Assembly (NCBI GenBank): GCA_031276375.1
Contig: JAISNE010000361.1
Location: forward strand, 1 to 10,089
Length of the DNA stretch: 10,089 nt
Reading direction: 5' to 3'
Source: Accumulibacter sp.
GTDB lineage: Bacteria; Pseudomonadota; Gammaproteobacteria; Burkholderiales; Rhodocyclaceae
Below, one piece after another: positions 1 through 6,500 of this stretch; within the stretch, counting starts at the first letter, position 1; each line of letters opens with the position of its first letter. Both the position numbers and the translations under genes were made by a program. The notes beneath the pieces were generated by a model. It was not told the DNA's origin and did no database searches. It saw nothing but the letters and a program-made list of their open reading frames with translations.

Positions 1-33
1 GCTGGCGACATGGAAAACGTTGAATATGCTCAT
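1..33 (-). CDS. flgC: FlgC, flagellar proximal rod protein (first 11 codons only)
   Basis: Only the amino end is in the window: it reads MSIFNVFHVAS before the left edge cuts it. FlgC proteins characteristically begin MS(L/I)FNVF(D/H)IAGS, and flgC follows flgB in nearly all flagellar operons, so the call rests on both the residues and the position. FlgC is a component of the proximal part of the periplasmic flagellar rod, exported by the flagellar type III apparatus. Its ATG overlaps the flgB TGA in the sequence ATGA, and there is no convincing Shine-Dalgarno before it, which suggests translational coupling to flgB. The remainder of the gene lies outside. Confidence 0.85.
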   Translation of the reverse strand, partial: MSIFNVFHVAS

Positions 34-437
34 GAGTTCTGTTGAATGGCGCTGGTAAACATCTTCAGTTGATGGGTGACGAAAGCCAGGCTCGCTTCGT
101 AGCGGATGGCGTTATCCGAAAACTGGGCGCGTTCCACGTCCATCTCCACCGTGTTGCCGTCGGCGCTGTCCTGCACCGGCTTGCGATACCGCAAGCCCGG
201 CAGCCCCTCGCCGCCCGTCCCCGGCAAATGCGCCGCATGCGTCCGGGCCAGCGCCAGACTACCCTCGCCACGCCCTTCCACCGCCTGCCGCAACGCCTCC
301 GCAAAGTCGAAATCCCGTGCCTTGTAATGCGGCGTATCGGCATTGGCGATGTTTCCCGCAAGCACCTGCTGGCGATAAGCGCGCAAGCCCAAAGCCTGCT
401 GCTGGAAAAAAAACTCATTGTCGATCCTGCTGGCCAC
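30..437 (-). CDS. flgB: FlgB, flagellar basal-body rod protein
   Basis: Predicted protein of 135 residues, close to the usual 130-140 for FlgB, a rod subunit exported through the flagellar type III system and located at the proximal end of the rod in the periplasm. The amino half is diagnostic: (M)ASRIDNEFFFQQQALGLR at residues 1-19, then LAGNIANADTPHYKARDFDF around 26-45, the conserved rod/hook N-terminal motif with NIANADTP. The carboxy end (VEMDVERAQFSDNAIRYEAS, then LAFVTHQLKMFTSAIQ) is the FlgB helix that packs in the rod. I chose the GTG start at 437 because GGAG lies five bases upstream and the protein then begins like other FlgB proteins. The frame stays open upstream to 746, but that extension has no FlgB similarity and runs across the sigma54 promoter. 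Promoter and candidate activator sites lie at 481-498 and 543-586; flgC overlaps at the 3' end. Confidence 0.95.
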   Translation of the reverse strand: MASRIDNEFFFQQQALGLRAYRQQVLAGNIANADTPHYKARDFDFAEALRQAVEGRGEGSLALARTHAAHLPGTGGEGLPGLRYRKPVQDSADGNTVEMDVERAQFSDNAIRYEASLAFVTHQLKMFTSAIQQNS

Positions 438-446
438 GATGTCTCC
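438..446 (-). promoter_or_regulatory. Ribosome-binding site that sets the flgB GTG start
   Basis: On the minus strand GGAG (446-443) is followed by the five-base spacer ACATC and then GTG. This supports the non-ATG start for flgB. The nearest upstream ATG (MWHAAC, around 500) falls inside the sigma54 promoter and would lie upstream of the transcription start. Confidence 0.7.
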
Positions 447-480
447 AATCTCCGATACCAAAAGCGTCCGGTTCCGAGAT

Positions 481-498
481 AAGCAAGCCGCGTGCCAC
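481..498 (-). promoter_or_regulatory. Sigma54 (RpoN) -24/-12 promoter of flgBC
   Basis: The minus strand reads GTGGCACGCGGCTTGCTT. It matches the sigma54 consensus YTGGCACG-N4-TTGCW at nearly every position, with the -24 GG (496-495) and the -12 GC (484-483) separated by the required 10 bases. The predicted transcription start is near 471, giving a leader of about 34 nucleotides before the flgB GTG. The orientation and distance fit flgB exactly. Sigma54 control of rod/hook genes is known in Pseudomonas and Vibrio (FleQ/FlrC hierarchies); use of the same logic here is inferred. Promoters of this class need an ATP-driven activator bound upstream; see 543-586. Confidence 0.85.
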
Positions 499-542
499 AT
501 GGAAATCAGGCGCCCCGTGGCGCGCGACAACCCGTCCTCCCT

Positions 543-586
543 CGGCAAGTCGGCAAATATTGCCGTCACACCCCGCCATCCGGCAA
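543..586. promoter_or_regulatory. Candidate upstream activator (enhancer) sites: CGGCAA half-site cluster
   Basis: Four copies of the hexamer CGGCAA or its complement lie within 44 bp: 543-548, 551-556, 560-565 (inverted) and 581-586. The middle two form CGGCAA-ATA-TTGCCG, a perfect inverted repeat with a 3-bp centre. Relative to the predicted flgB start at 471 they lie at about -72 to -115, the usual range for NtrC-family activators acting on sigma54 promoters. I infer a binding site for a flagellar activator of the FleQ/FlrC/FlbD type. The regulator gene is not in the window, so its identity is unknown. Confidence 0.5.
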
Positions 587-622
587 CGGTGGCGGACTTT
601 GCGGCGCGGGACGCTGGCTGAT

Positions 623-657
623 CAGGGTTCAGGGGGCAGGGGGCAGGGGGCAGAGTC
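623..657 (+). repeat. Heptanucleotide tandem repeat, CAGGGGG units
   Basis: Five heptads in register: CAGGGTT (623), three perfect CAGGGGG (630, 637, 644) and CAGAGTC (651). The last unit leans toward the CAGAGGA type found at 2611-2638, so the two arrays look like members of one repeat family. The purine-rich strand could form G-rich structure. It lies in the tldD-flgB gap, upstream of the flgB activator cluster. Heptamer tandem repeats in intergenic DNA recall the STRR elements of cyanobacteria; a shared origin is not implied. Confidence 0.75.
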
Positions 658-803
658 GTCCCCCTCCCCCGTTTGCGGGGAGGGCGCCCGACAGGGCGGG
701 AAAAGGCCGGCGGTTCCGTGACAACGAGCGTTCGGGCAAACGGCACCGCCGCCCCTCATCCGCTTTCGGCGCCTTCTCCCTGGAAGGGAGCAGGGAAGGA
801 GAG
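658..803. repeat. REP-like intergenic palindrome element
   Basis: Two hairpin-forming blocks. The first is CCCTCCCC (662-669), a 7-base loop, then GGGGAGGG (677-684), an 8-bp stem followed by the palindrome GGGCGCCC (682-689). The second starts with CCCCTCATCCGCTTTCGG (752-769) and continues with CTCCC-TGGAA-GGGAG (776-790) inside CCTTCTCCCT / AGGGAAGG. The wording CCCCTCATCCG followed by CCTTCTCCC and a GGGAG complement is typical of dispersed palindromic repeats common between proteobacterial genes. Whether this exact element is repeated in the genome cannot be judged from one window. Confidence 0.5.
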
Positions 804-948
804 TCGTGGCCTTCAGTGCCTTTTCTACAGTTTATATATGATGGAATTTCTGTATGGGAAAAACGCTCTTTGAGATGAGCGGCCAGGGTTGCGCGGTTTG
901 CTCAGGTCCCTGACTCATACCAGGTTGTATTCGACAGGTAGTTGATAC

Positions 949-1020
949 TCAAGATTGACGTGTCGGGATCCCGGTCAATTTTTGGCGTATCACGATGCTT
1001 TGACCGCAACTTGGTATCAT
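949..1020 (-). CDS. Possible 23-residue leader or micro-ORF behind a strong Shine-Dalgarno
   Basis: The minus strand carries AGGAGGTGACGAATG (ATG at 1020-1018). AGGAGGTGA is a 9-base match to the 16S rRNA anti-Shine-Dalgarno complement, and AGGAGG is six bases before the ATG, stronger than any other ribosome-binding site in the window. The frame gives MIPSCGQSIVIRQKLTGIPT plus RQS and stops at 949. A second frame, starting at GTG 1027-1025, runs 41 residues to 902 and looks more protein-like in composition, but its spacing to the ribosome-binding site is too short. I recognise neither peptide. It could be a chance match, a leader peptide, or the 5' relic of a lost gene. Confidence 0.2.
   Translation of the reverse strand: MIPSCGQSIVIRQKLTGIPTRQS
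954..979. repeat. Interrupted palindrome ATTGAC...CGGGATCCCG...GTCAAT
   Basis: The plus strand reads ATTGAC (954-959), GTGT, the perfect 10-bp palindrome CGGGATCCCG (964-973), then GTCAAT (974-979), followed by TTTT. The outer hexamers are exact reverse complements. It could fold as a bulged hairpin with a short T-run on the plus strand, but no plus-strand gene lies upstream to need a terminator. It could equally be a protein-binding site. Function unknown. Confidence 0.35.
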
Positions 1021-1083
1021 TCGTCACCTCCTCCAGGTTACACCGATCCCGTCCGATTCCAGGAGAGGATGCCGCAAAATTCG

Positions 1084-1098
1084 CGGCGCGGAGCGCCG
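1084..1098 (-). terminator. Weak candidate terminator hairpin after tldD
   Basis: CGGCGC and GCGCCG form a 6-bp GC stem around a 3-base loop about 40 bases past the tldD stop. On the minus strand it is followed by CGAATTTTGC, a poor T-run with only four consecutive T. It is the only candidate I see for ending the yhdP-nit-tldD transcript and it is not convincing; Rho-dependent ending or read-through toward flgB is possible. Confidence 0.25.
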
Positions 1099-1104
1099 GT
1101 AATC

Positions 1105-1139
1105 GACTGTCCTCTGTCATCCGTCCTCTGTCTTCCGAT
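1105..1139 (-). repeat. Degenerate heptamer array abutting the tldD stop codon
   Basis: In plus-strand register the heptads are GACTGTC, CTCTGTC, ATCCGTC, CTCTGTC and TTCCGAT. CTCTGTC is the exact complement of GACAGAG, a rotation of the CAGAGGA unit at 2611-2638, so this array is an inverted and more mutated relative. The last heptad runs into the complement of the tldD TGA (1139-1141). See the paired array at 2597-2645. Confidence 0.65.
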
Positions 1140-2596
1140 CACCCTGTCCCGCCGATGGTCAGGCCGTCGATGCGCAGGGTCGGCTGGCCGACGCCGACCG
1201 GCACGCTTTGACCGTCCTTGCCGCATACGCCGACACCGGGGTCGAGCTTCAGGTCGTTGCCGATCATCCTGACTTGGTTCATCGCTTCCGGGCCGTTGCC
1301 GATCAGGGTCGCGCCCTTGACCGGGTAGGTCACCTTGCCGTTCTCGATCATGTAGGCCTCGGACATCGAGAAAACGAACTTGCCATTGGTGATATCCACC
1401 TGTCCGCCCCCGAAGTTGACCGCATGGATGCCTTTCTTCACCGAGCGGATGATTTCCTCGGCGCTCTTGTCCCCGTTGACCATCGTGGTATTGGTCATGC
1501 GCGGCAGCGGCAGGTGCGCGAATGACTCGCGGCGCGCGTTGCCGGTCACCGGCACGCCCATCAGGCGGGCGTTCAGGCTGTCCTGCATGTAGCCGCGCAG
1601 GATGCCGTCGTCGATCAGGACGTTGCGTTGCGTCGGGTTGCCCTCGTCGTCGATGTTGAGCGAGCCGCGCCGGCCGGGCAATGTGCCGTCGTCGACCACG
1701 GTGACGCCCCTGGCCGCCACGCGCTGGCCGATCCGGCCGGAAAAGGTCGAACTGCCCTTGCGGTTGAAATCGCCTTCCAGGCCGTGCCCCACCGCCTCGT
1801 GCAGCAGGATGCCGGGCCACCCCGGCCCGAGCACTACCGGCATGCGCCCCGCCGGCGCCGGGCGGGCGTCGAGGTTGGTCAGCGCCTGATGCGCCGCCGC
1901 GCGGGCATATTCGCGCAATATCTCGTCGCTGAAGAAGGCGTAGTCGGTGCGCCCGCCGCCGCCCGACGAGCCCTGCTCGCGCCGGCCGGCCGCGTCTTCG
2001 ACGACGACGGTGATCGAGACGCGCACCAGCGGGCGCACGTCGGCGGCCAGCCGGCCGTCGCTGCCGGCCACCAGGATGACCTCGTATTCGCCGGAGAGAT
2101 TCGCCATGACCTGTATCACGCGCGCGTCCTCGGCGCGGGCGAACGCTTCGAGGCGTTCGAGCAGGCGCACCTTGGCGGCGGCTTCGAGCGAGGCCAGCGG
2201 GTCCAGCGGCGGGTACAGCGCGCGCGCGCGCCGTTCCTTGAACGCGCCGCGGCGCACGCGCCGCCGCTGTCCCGCCGCGGCGATGGCGCGCACCGTCGAC
2301 GCGGCGTCGGACAACACCGGCAGGCTGATGTCGTCGGAATAGGCAAAGGCGGTTTTCTCGCCGCTCACCGCGCGCACGCCGACGCCTTCGTCGATGTTGA
2401 AGCTGCCCGACTTGACGATGCCTTCTTCCAGGCTCCAGCCCTCGGAGCGGCAGTACTGGAAATACAGATCGGCATGATCGACCTCGTGCGCCGCGATGTG
2501 GCCGAGCACCCTGGCCAGTTCCTTCTCGTCGAGGCCATAGGGCGTCAGCAGGATGTCTTGGGCTTGCAGGAGCAGGGATTGGGCTTTTTCGGTCAT
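1139..2596 (-). CDS. tldD: TldD, zinc metalloprotease subunit of the TldD/TldE (PmbA) complex
   Basis: Predicted protein of 485 residues (E. coli TldD is 481). TldD pairs with TldE/PmbA to form a cytoplasmic protease that removes leader peptides from modified peptides such as microcin B17 and degrades unfolded polypeptides such as the antitoxin CcdA. The zinc motif HEAVGH lies at residues 266-271 within [13 protein letters not shown], and the conserved late cysteine is C458 in [20 protein letters not shown]. The N-terminal block [21 protein letters not shown] (64-84) is also family-typical. Residues 111-126 are unusually arginine-rich. The ATG at 2596 gives the normal TldD beginning ([15 protein letters not shown] at 13-27). 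The frame is open upstream to 2761, but that part lies in repeat and in the end of nit. There is no Shine-Dalgarno: the bases before ATG are a C/T-rich heptamer array. Third gene of the yhdP-nit-tldD operon. The partner tldE/pmbA is not in the window. Confidence 0.96.
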   Translation of the reverse strand: MTEKAQSLLLQAQDILLTPYGLDEKELARVLGHIAAHEVDHADLYFQYCRSEGWSLEEGIVKSGSFNIDEGVGVRAVSGEKTAFAYSDDISLPVLSDAASTVRAIAAAGQRRRVRRGAFKERRARALYPPLDPLASLEAAAKVRLLERLEAFARAEDARVIQVMANLSGEYEVILVAGSDGRLAADVRPLVRVSITVVVEDAAGRREQGSSGGGGRTDYAFFSDEILREYARAAAHQALTNLDARPAPAGRMPVVLGPGWPGILLHEAVGHGLEGDFNRKGSSTFSGRIGQRVAARGVTVVDDGTLPGRRGSLNIDDEGNPTQRNVLIDDGILRGYMQDSLNARLMGVPVTGNARRESFAHLPLPRMTNTTMVNGDKSAEEIIRSVKKGIHAVNFGGGQVDITNGKFVFSMSEAYMIENGKVTYPVKGATLIGNGPEAMNQVRMIGNDLKLDPGVGVCGKDGQSVPVGVGQPTLRIDGLTIGGTG

Positions 2597-2645
2597 GGGG
2601 GGCAGGGGGTCAGAGGACAGAGGACAGAGGACAGAGGACAGAAAA
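2597..2645 (+). repeat. Heptanucleotide array filling the nit-tldD spacer
   Basis: The 49 bases between the nit stop codon and the tldD start codon are exactly seven heptads: GGGGGGC, AGGGGGT, four perfect CAGAGGA (2611, 2618, 2625, 2632) and CAGAAAA. It joins the G-rich type seen at 623-657 and the CAGAGGA type in one array. In the mRNA (minus strand) it reads as (UCCUCUG)n followed by CCCCCUGCCCCCC directly before AUG, so it replaces the position where a ribosome-binding site should be. Perfect adjacent copies make copy-number slippage likely. Confidence 0.85.
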
Positions 2646-3509
2646 TCATCGGTCGTTTTCGTGTTCAAGAACTCGGTGCGACAGGGCGGGCAGGGTGGCG
2701 CGGACTTCGGCGAGGCGGGCGTGGGCGAGTTCGCCGGCGACCACGGCCTCGCCCTTGGCATGGCGGGCGATCACTTCGCCCCACGGGTCGATCAGCATGC
2801 TGTTGCCGTGCGTTTCGCGCCGGTTTTCGTGGACTCCTCCCTGCGCGCTGGCGAGGACGTAGCACTGGTTTTCGATGGCGCGGGCGCGCAGCAGGATTTC
2901 CCAGTGCGCGCGCCCGGTCACTTCGGTGAAGGCCGCCGGCAGCACCAGCAGGTCGATTTCGCCGAGCGCGCGGAAAAGCTCCGGGAAACGCAGGTCGTAG
3001 CAGATCGACAGACCCACCCGCCCGAACGGCGCCGCGAAAGTCACCGGCTGACGGCCCGGCTCGATCGTCGCGCGCTCGTCGTAGCGTTCCTCGCCCTTCT
3101 GGAAGCCGAACAGGTGGATCTTGTCGTAGCGCGCCGCGCGCGCGCCTTGCGGATCGAACACCAGGCAGGTGTTCCGTACTTTGCCGGGAACATCGGCGGC
3201 CAGCGGCAGCGAACCGCCGACCAGCCAGATGCCGTGCCGTCTCGCCGTCGCGGCGAGGAATTCCTGGATCGGGCCGTTGCCGTCGCGTTCGCTGGCCGCG
3301 AACTTGTCGGCGTCGCGCCCCATGATCGGAAAATACTCGGGCAGCGCGGCCAGTTCGGCGCCCTGCGCGGCGGCTTCGGCAATCAGCGCGGCGGCGGCGC
3401 GCAGATTGTCTTCCACCCGCGGGGTCGAAATCATCTGGATGGCCGCGATGCGGGCGTCTTTCGGCGGCTTCGCCGGTTCAATGCCCGATTCAATGCGCGT
3501 CCGGTTCAT
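2646..3509 (-). CDS. Carbon-nitrogen hydrolase (nitrilase superfamily, Nit1/YbeM-like amidase)
   Basis: Predicted cytoplasmic protein of 287 residues. All three catalytic residues of the nitrilase fold are visible: E58 in [11 protein letters not shown]130 in [10 protein letters not shown] and C170 in [15 protein letters not shown]. The start of the domain ([10 protein letters not shown] at 20-29), WLVGGSLPL (95-103), and [20 protein letters not shown] (202-221) are typical of the Nit1/YbeM branch, whose characterised members hydrolyse deaminated glutathione, a repair reaction on a transaminase side product. The substrate here is inferred from that similarity. The ATG at 3509 is preceded by GGAGGA with a short proper spacer and sits 20 bases inside the end of yhdP, so translation is probably coupled. 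It is followed by tldD after a 49-bp repeat-filled spacer. Annotation as a generic amidohydrolase would be the cautious alternative. Confidence 0.92.
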   Translation of the reverse strand: MNRTRIESGIEPAKPPKDARIAAIQMISTPRVEDNLRAAAALIAEAAAQGAELAALPEYFPIMGRDADKFAASERDGNGPIQEFLAATARRHGIWLVGGSLPLAADVPGKVRNTCLVFDPQGARAARYDKIHLFGFQKGEERYDERATIEPGRQPVTFAAPFGRVGLSICYDLRFPELFRALGEIDLLVLPAAFTEVTGRAHWEILLRARAIENQCYVLASAQGGVHENRRETHGNSMLIDPWGEVIARHAKGEAVVAGELAHARLAEVRATLPALSHRVLEHENDR

Positions 3510-6500
3510 TGGCTCCTCCTGAAGGATCGTCGTCGCCGGAAGCCGGCGCGGCCTGTTTCTCGACTTTCGGATCGTCCCACGCGCCGGTGATCAGGTAGTG
3601 GTAACTGAACACCGTTCCCAGCGGATTCTTCAGCACCTTGCTGGCCAGCCAGGTGGCCACGCCCGCCGCCGGATGCACCATGGCCACGCCCACCGCGGCG
3701 GTATCGCCGAGTTCCGGCCGCACCGTGACTTCGAGGCGCTGCGTTTCCCGCGCCAGATCGACCTCGCCGCGCATCAGCACCCGCGCCACCGGACTGTCGA
3801 TGCGCAGGCGGTCGGTGCGCATGACGCCTTTTTGCACGGCCATTCTCCCGGAGACGGCGTTGAAGGCCAGTCCTTCGCTGAATACATCCTTGAAATCGAG
3901 CGATATCCGGCGCGGCAGGTTCTGCAGGCTGATCAGGCCGAGCAGCTTGCCGGCGGCGCCCGGATCGAGCTTGAGGAATTGCCCCTTGGCCGCCTTGAGG
4001 CGCAGATGGCCGTTCATCGAGGCGAAATCGATCTCCGTCGGAGCGCCGTTCCAGGCCAGCTTTCCTTCCAGTTGCGCCGTCCCGGCCCGCACGCTGCCCG
4101 GATAGCCCAGGCGCGCGAGCAGGCCGCCGACATCGCCGCTGTCCAGTTTGAAATCCAGTTGCGTCAGACCGCCGCCGCCGTCCTGCCGCCAGCTTCCCTT
4201 GCCGGTCAGCATTCCGTGCGGATTCGACGCCTGGATGCGTTCGAGATTCCACGCGGCGCCGTCGTTGTTCGCCCGCACTTCGAGACGCCCGAAATTGATC
4301 CGCCGCACGGAAAAATCGTCGGCGACGACATCGAGCGCCGGCGGACGGCTCGCCGGCTTGGCGGCATCCGTCGCGGACTGCTCCGGCAAACGTTCGATGG
4401 CCAGGCGGCCAAGGCGCGCGGCCAGCCGTCCGCCGTCCGCGCCGTCCCAGACGAGTTCGCCCGCCGCCTGCCGCGAATCGACCCGGACTTGCCATTGTTG
4501 CCGATCCACGGCGGCCGACAGTTCGATGTCGTTCCAGGACATGCCGCGCGCCACCAGCTCGCCCGCGCGCAGGCTCAGCGCGTCGGGCCGCCAGGCGAGA
4601 GCGTCCTCGTCCGGCTCGCCGGAAGACACCGCGCCGAACAGCTTTTGCCAGACGTCGAGGTCCAGGCGTCTGGCCGTCACGTCGAGCGTCAAGCCCTTCT
4701 CGGGCATGTTCAGCGAACGGCCGATGGCGATGGCGCCGCGTTCCGGCGTGAAACCGCCGGGCGTTTTCCGCCGGACGATCCGCGCCGTCAGCCTCATTCC
4801 GAGCGAGGCGCTGAGCTGGTCGCGGACCGCCGCGTCCCACCGCGCCGCGGGCAGCAGCCGTGTTTCGAAGCGCAGCGGCAGCGCGTCGGCCGCGGCCTTG
4901 GCGAACGGCTCGGGCAGGGTCGAGGCCAGCCCGACCAGGTTCGATTCGAGCAGCAGATCCGCGTTGCGCCCGCGAATCCGGATTTCCCCGCGATACGGCG
5001 TTTTTCCCGACAGCCCGGCCAGCGCCGGATGCGCGGATTGCCGGCGCAGCTCTCCGATGTCCGCCACGCCGTCGGCGGTAATCAGCACGCGGCCGTCTTT
5101 CCGCAAGCCTCCGCGAATCTTCAGCGGCCCGCCGAACAGCACGGCGTCGATTCCCGGCACGACAAGATCGCTGCCGGAAAAACGAAGCTGGCCATCGATT
5201 CGGCGCAACGGCGGCAGCGCGTCGTCGAAGCTCATTTCGTTGGCGATGAAACGGTAAACGCCCGCCACTTTCGCTTCATGGAACTTTTTCTCGTCGAGCG
5301 GGAGCGTCAGGTCAAGCTCCAGATGTCCGTTGCCGGCGGCGCGCAGACCTTCGGTAAAGTGCCCGATCTGTTCGCCCACCGGACTTTGCTCGATGAACTT
5401 CAGGAATTCGGCGGTCGGACCCTCGGCCTGTCCCTTGACCAGCAGCGTCGACACCGGGGCGTCGAAGTCGGGAATGCGCGCCTGCGTGGCGGAGAGCCGC
5501 GCCCCGAGGATCCGCCCCTGCCGCGCCTCGATGGTCATGCCCTTGCCCTCGAAGCGCAGCTCGCCCTGGATGTCGTCGATGCGCGGCCAGCCCGCGCCGT
5601 AGTCGAGCACCGCGTCGCGCGCCTTGACCGTCACCAGGAATCGTCCGGTGTCTTTGTCGGTAAACGGGAAATCCTTCAGATTGCCTTTCAGCACCAGATG
5701 CGCCTCGGTGGCCTTGCCGGCCAGCAGCGAATCGCGCAGCCAGTGGCGCGCCCCCCGGCCCACGGCATATGGCAGATAGCGCCAGACGGCGCGCGCCTCG
5801 GCGCGCGTCAACGCGGCGCTCAGGTCGACGATGCCCGGACCGTCGCCAGTCGCGCGATATTTGCCCTGCGCCGAACCGGCGGCTTCGGGACCGGCGAAAT
5901 CGACCCGCGCCAGCTCGACTTCCAGCGCGTCGCCGTCGATCTTCCAGGCGACCTGGGCGTTCAGGGAATCGAGCCGGATCAGCGATTCCGGAAAAACCGC
6001 CGGCAGATCGATCGACGATTCGCCCGAGCGCAGCACCGCCTTCCCGCCCGTCTCGCTCGCCTCCAGGGCGCCGGTGATGCCCGAAAAACCCGGGAAATAA
6101 CCCTTGGCGCGCAGGCCAAGATCGCGCACGCCGGCCTCCAGCGAATATTCGCTCAATTTTTCCGCGCTGCCCGACCAACGCGCGAGGAATGCGCTGACCT
6201 CGCCGCGCGGCGCGTAGTCTTCGAGCAACTGCCGCGACTGGGCGTCAAAGGGCAGATAGGCGGCCAGGCGGGCCAGCGCGCCGAGATCCAGGCGGCTGAT
6301 CCCGGCCTTGCCGACGGTCGCGCCGGATTCGCGGTTCTGCCGCCACTCGATCTCGAAATCGGCCGGATCGATGCGTATCGCTTCCTCGCCGCCGCCGGCT
6401 CGCGCCGCGCGCGACGACAGCGCGAGTTCTCGTCCGTCCAGGATGAAACCGTCGTCGAGGAAATTCACCCGCAAGCGGCCGGACAGGCTTTCGAGACTCA

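Larger units (their letters stand above)
499..1138. other. Long non-coding gap between tldD and the flgB promoter
   Basis: No recognisable protein gene is present in these 640 bases. From the flgB side it holds the CGGCAA cluster (543-586), a CAGGGGG heptamer array (623-657), REP-like hairpins (658-803), an AT-richer patch (about 820-1030, including TTTATATATG at 830-839) with a palindrome and an orphan strong ribosome-binding site, a weak hairpin (1084-1098) and a degenerate heptamer array against the tldD stop codon (1105-1139). Base composition around 820-1030 is visibly lower in GC than the flanking genes, which may mark acquired or decayed DNA. Open frames here are short and unlike known proteins. 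Confidence 0.6.

Noticed and set aside
438..746. N-terminal extension of flgB to an ATG at 746
   Set aside because: It would run through the sigma54 promoter and the activator cluster, lacks any FlgB similarity, and the GTG at 437 has its own ribosome-binding site.
954..983. Plus-strand intrinsic terminator (stem followed by T-run)
   Set aside because: No plus-strand gene precedes it in the window and the stem is bulged; listed as a palindrome only.
2219..2231. Alternating GC run (possible Z-DNA) inside tldD
   Set aside because: It is explained by Arg/Ala codons in a GC-rich coding region and is too short to single out.
2597..2645. Heptamer arrays as a CRISPR or attachment site
   Set aside because: Units are 7 bp without spacers and no cas or integrase gene is nearby; they are simple tandem repeats.
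2597..2761. N-terminal extension of tldD to 2761
   Set aside because: It translates the heptamer array and the end of nit out of frame; normal TldD length is reached from the ATG at 2596.
1628..2929. 433-codon plus-strand frame across tldD and nit
   Set aside because: It spans the antisense of two well-identified genes and the repeat-filled spacer; composition is that of a shadow frame.
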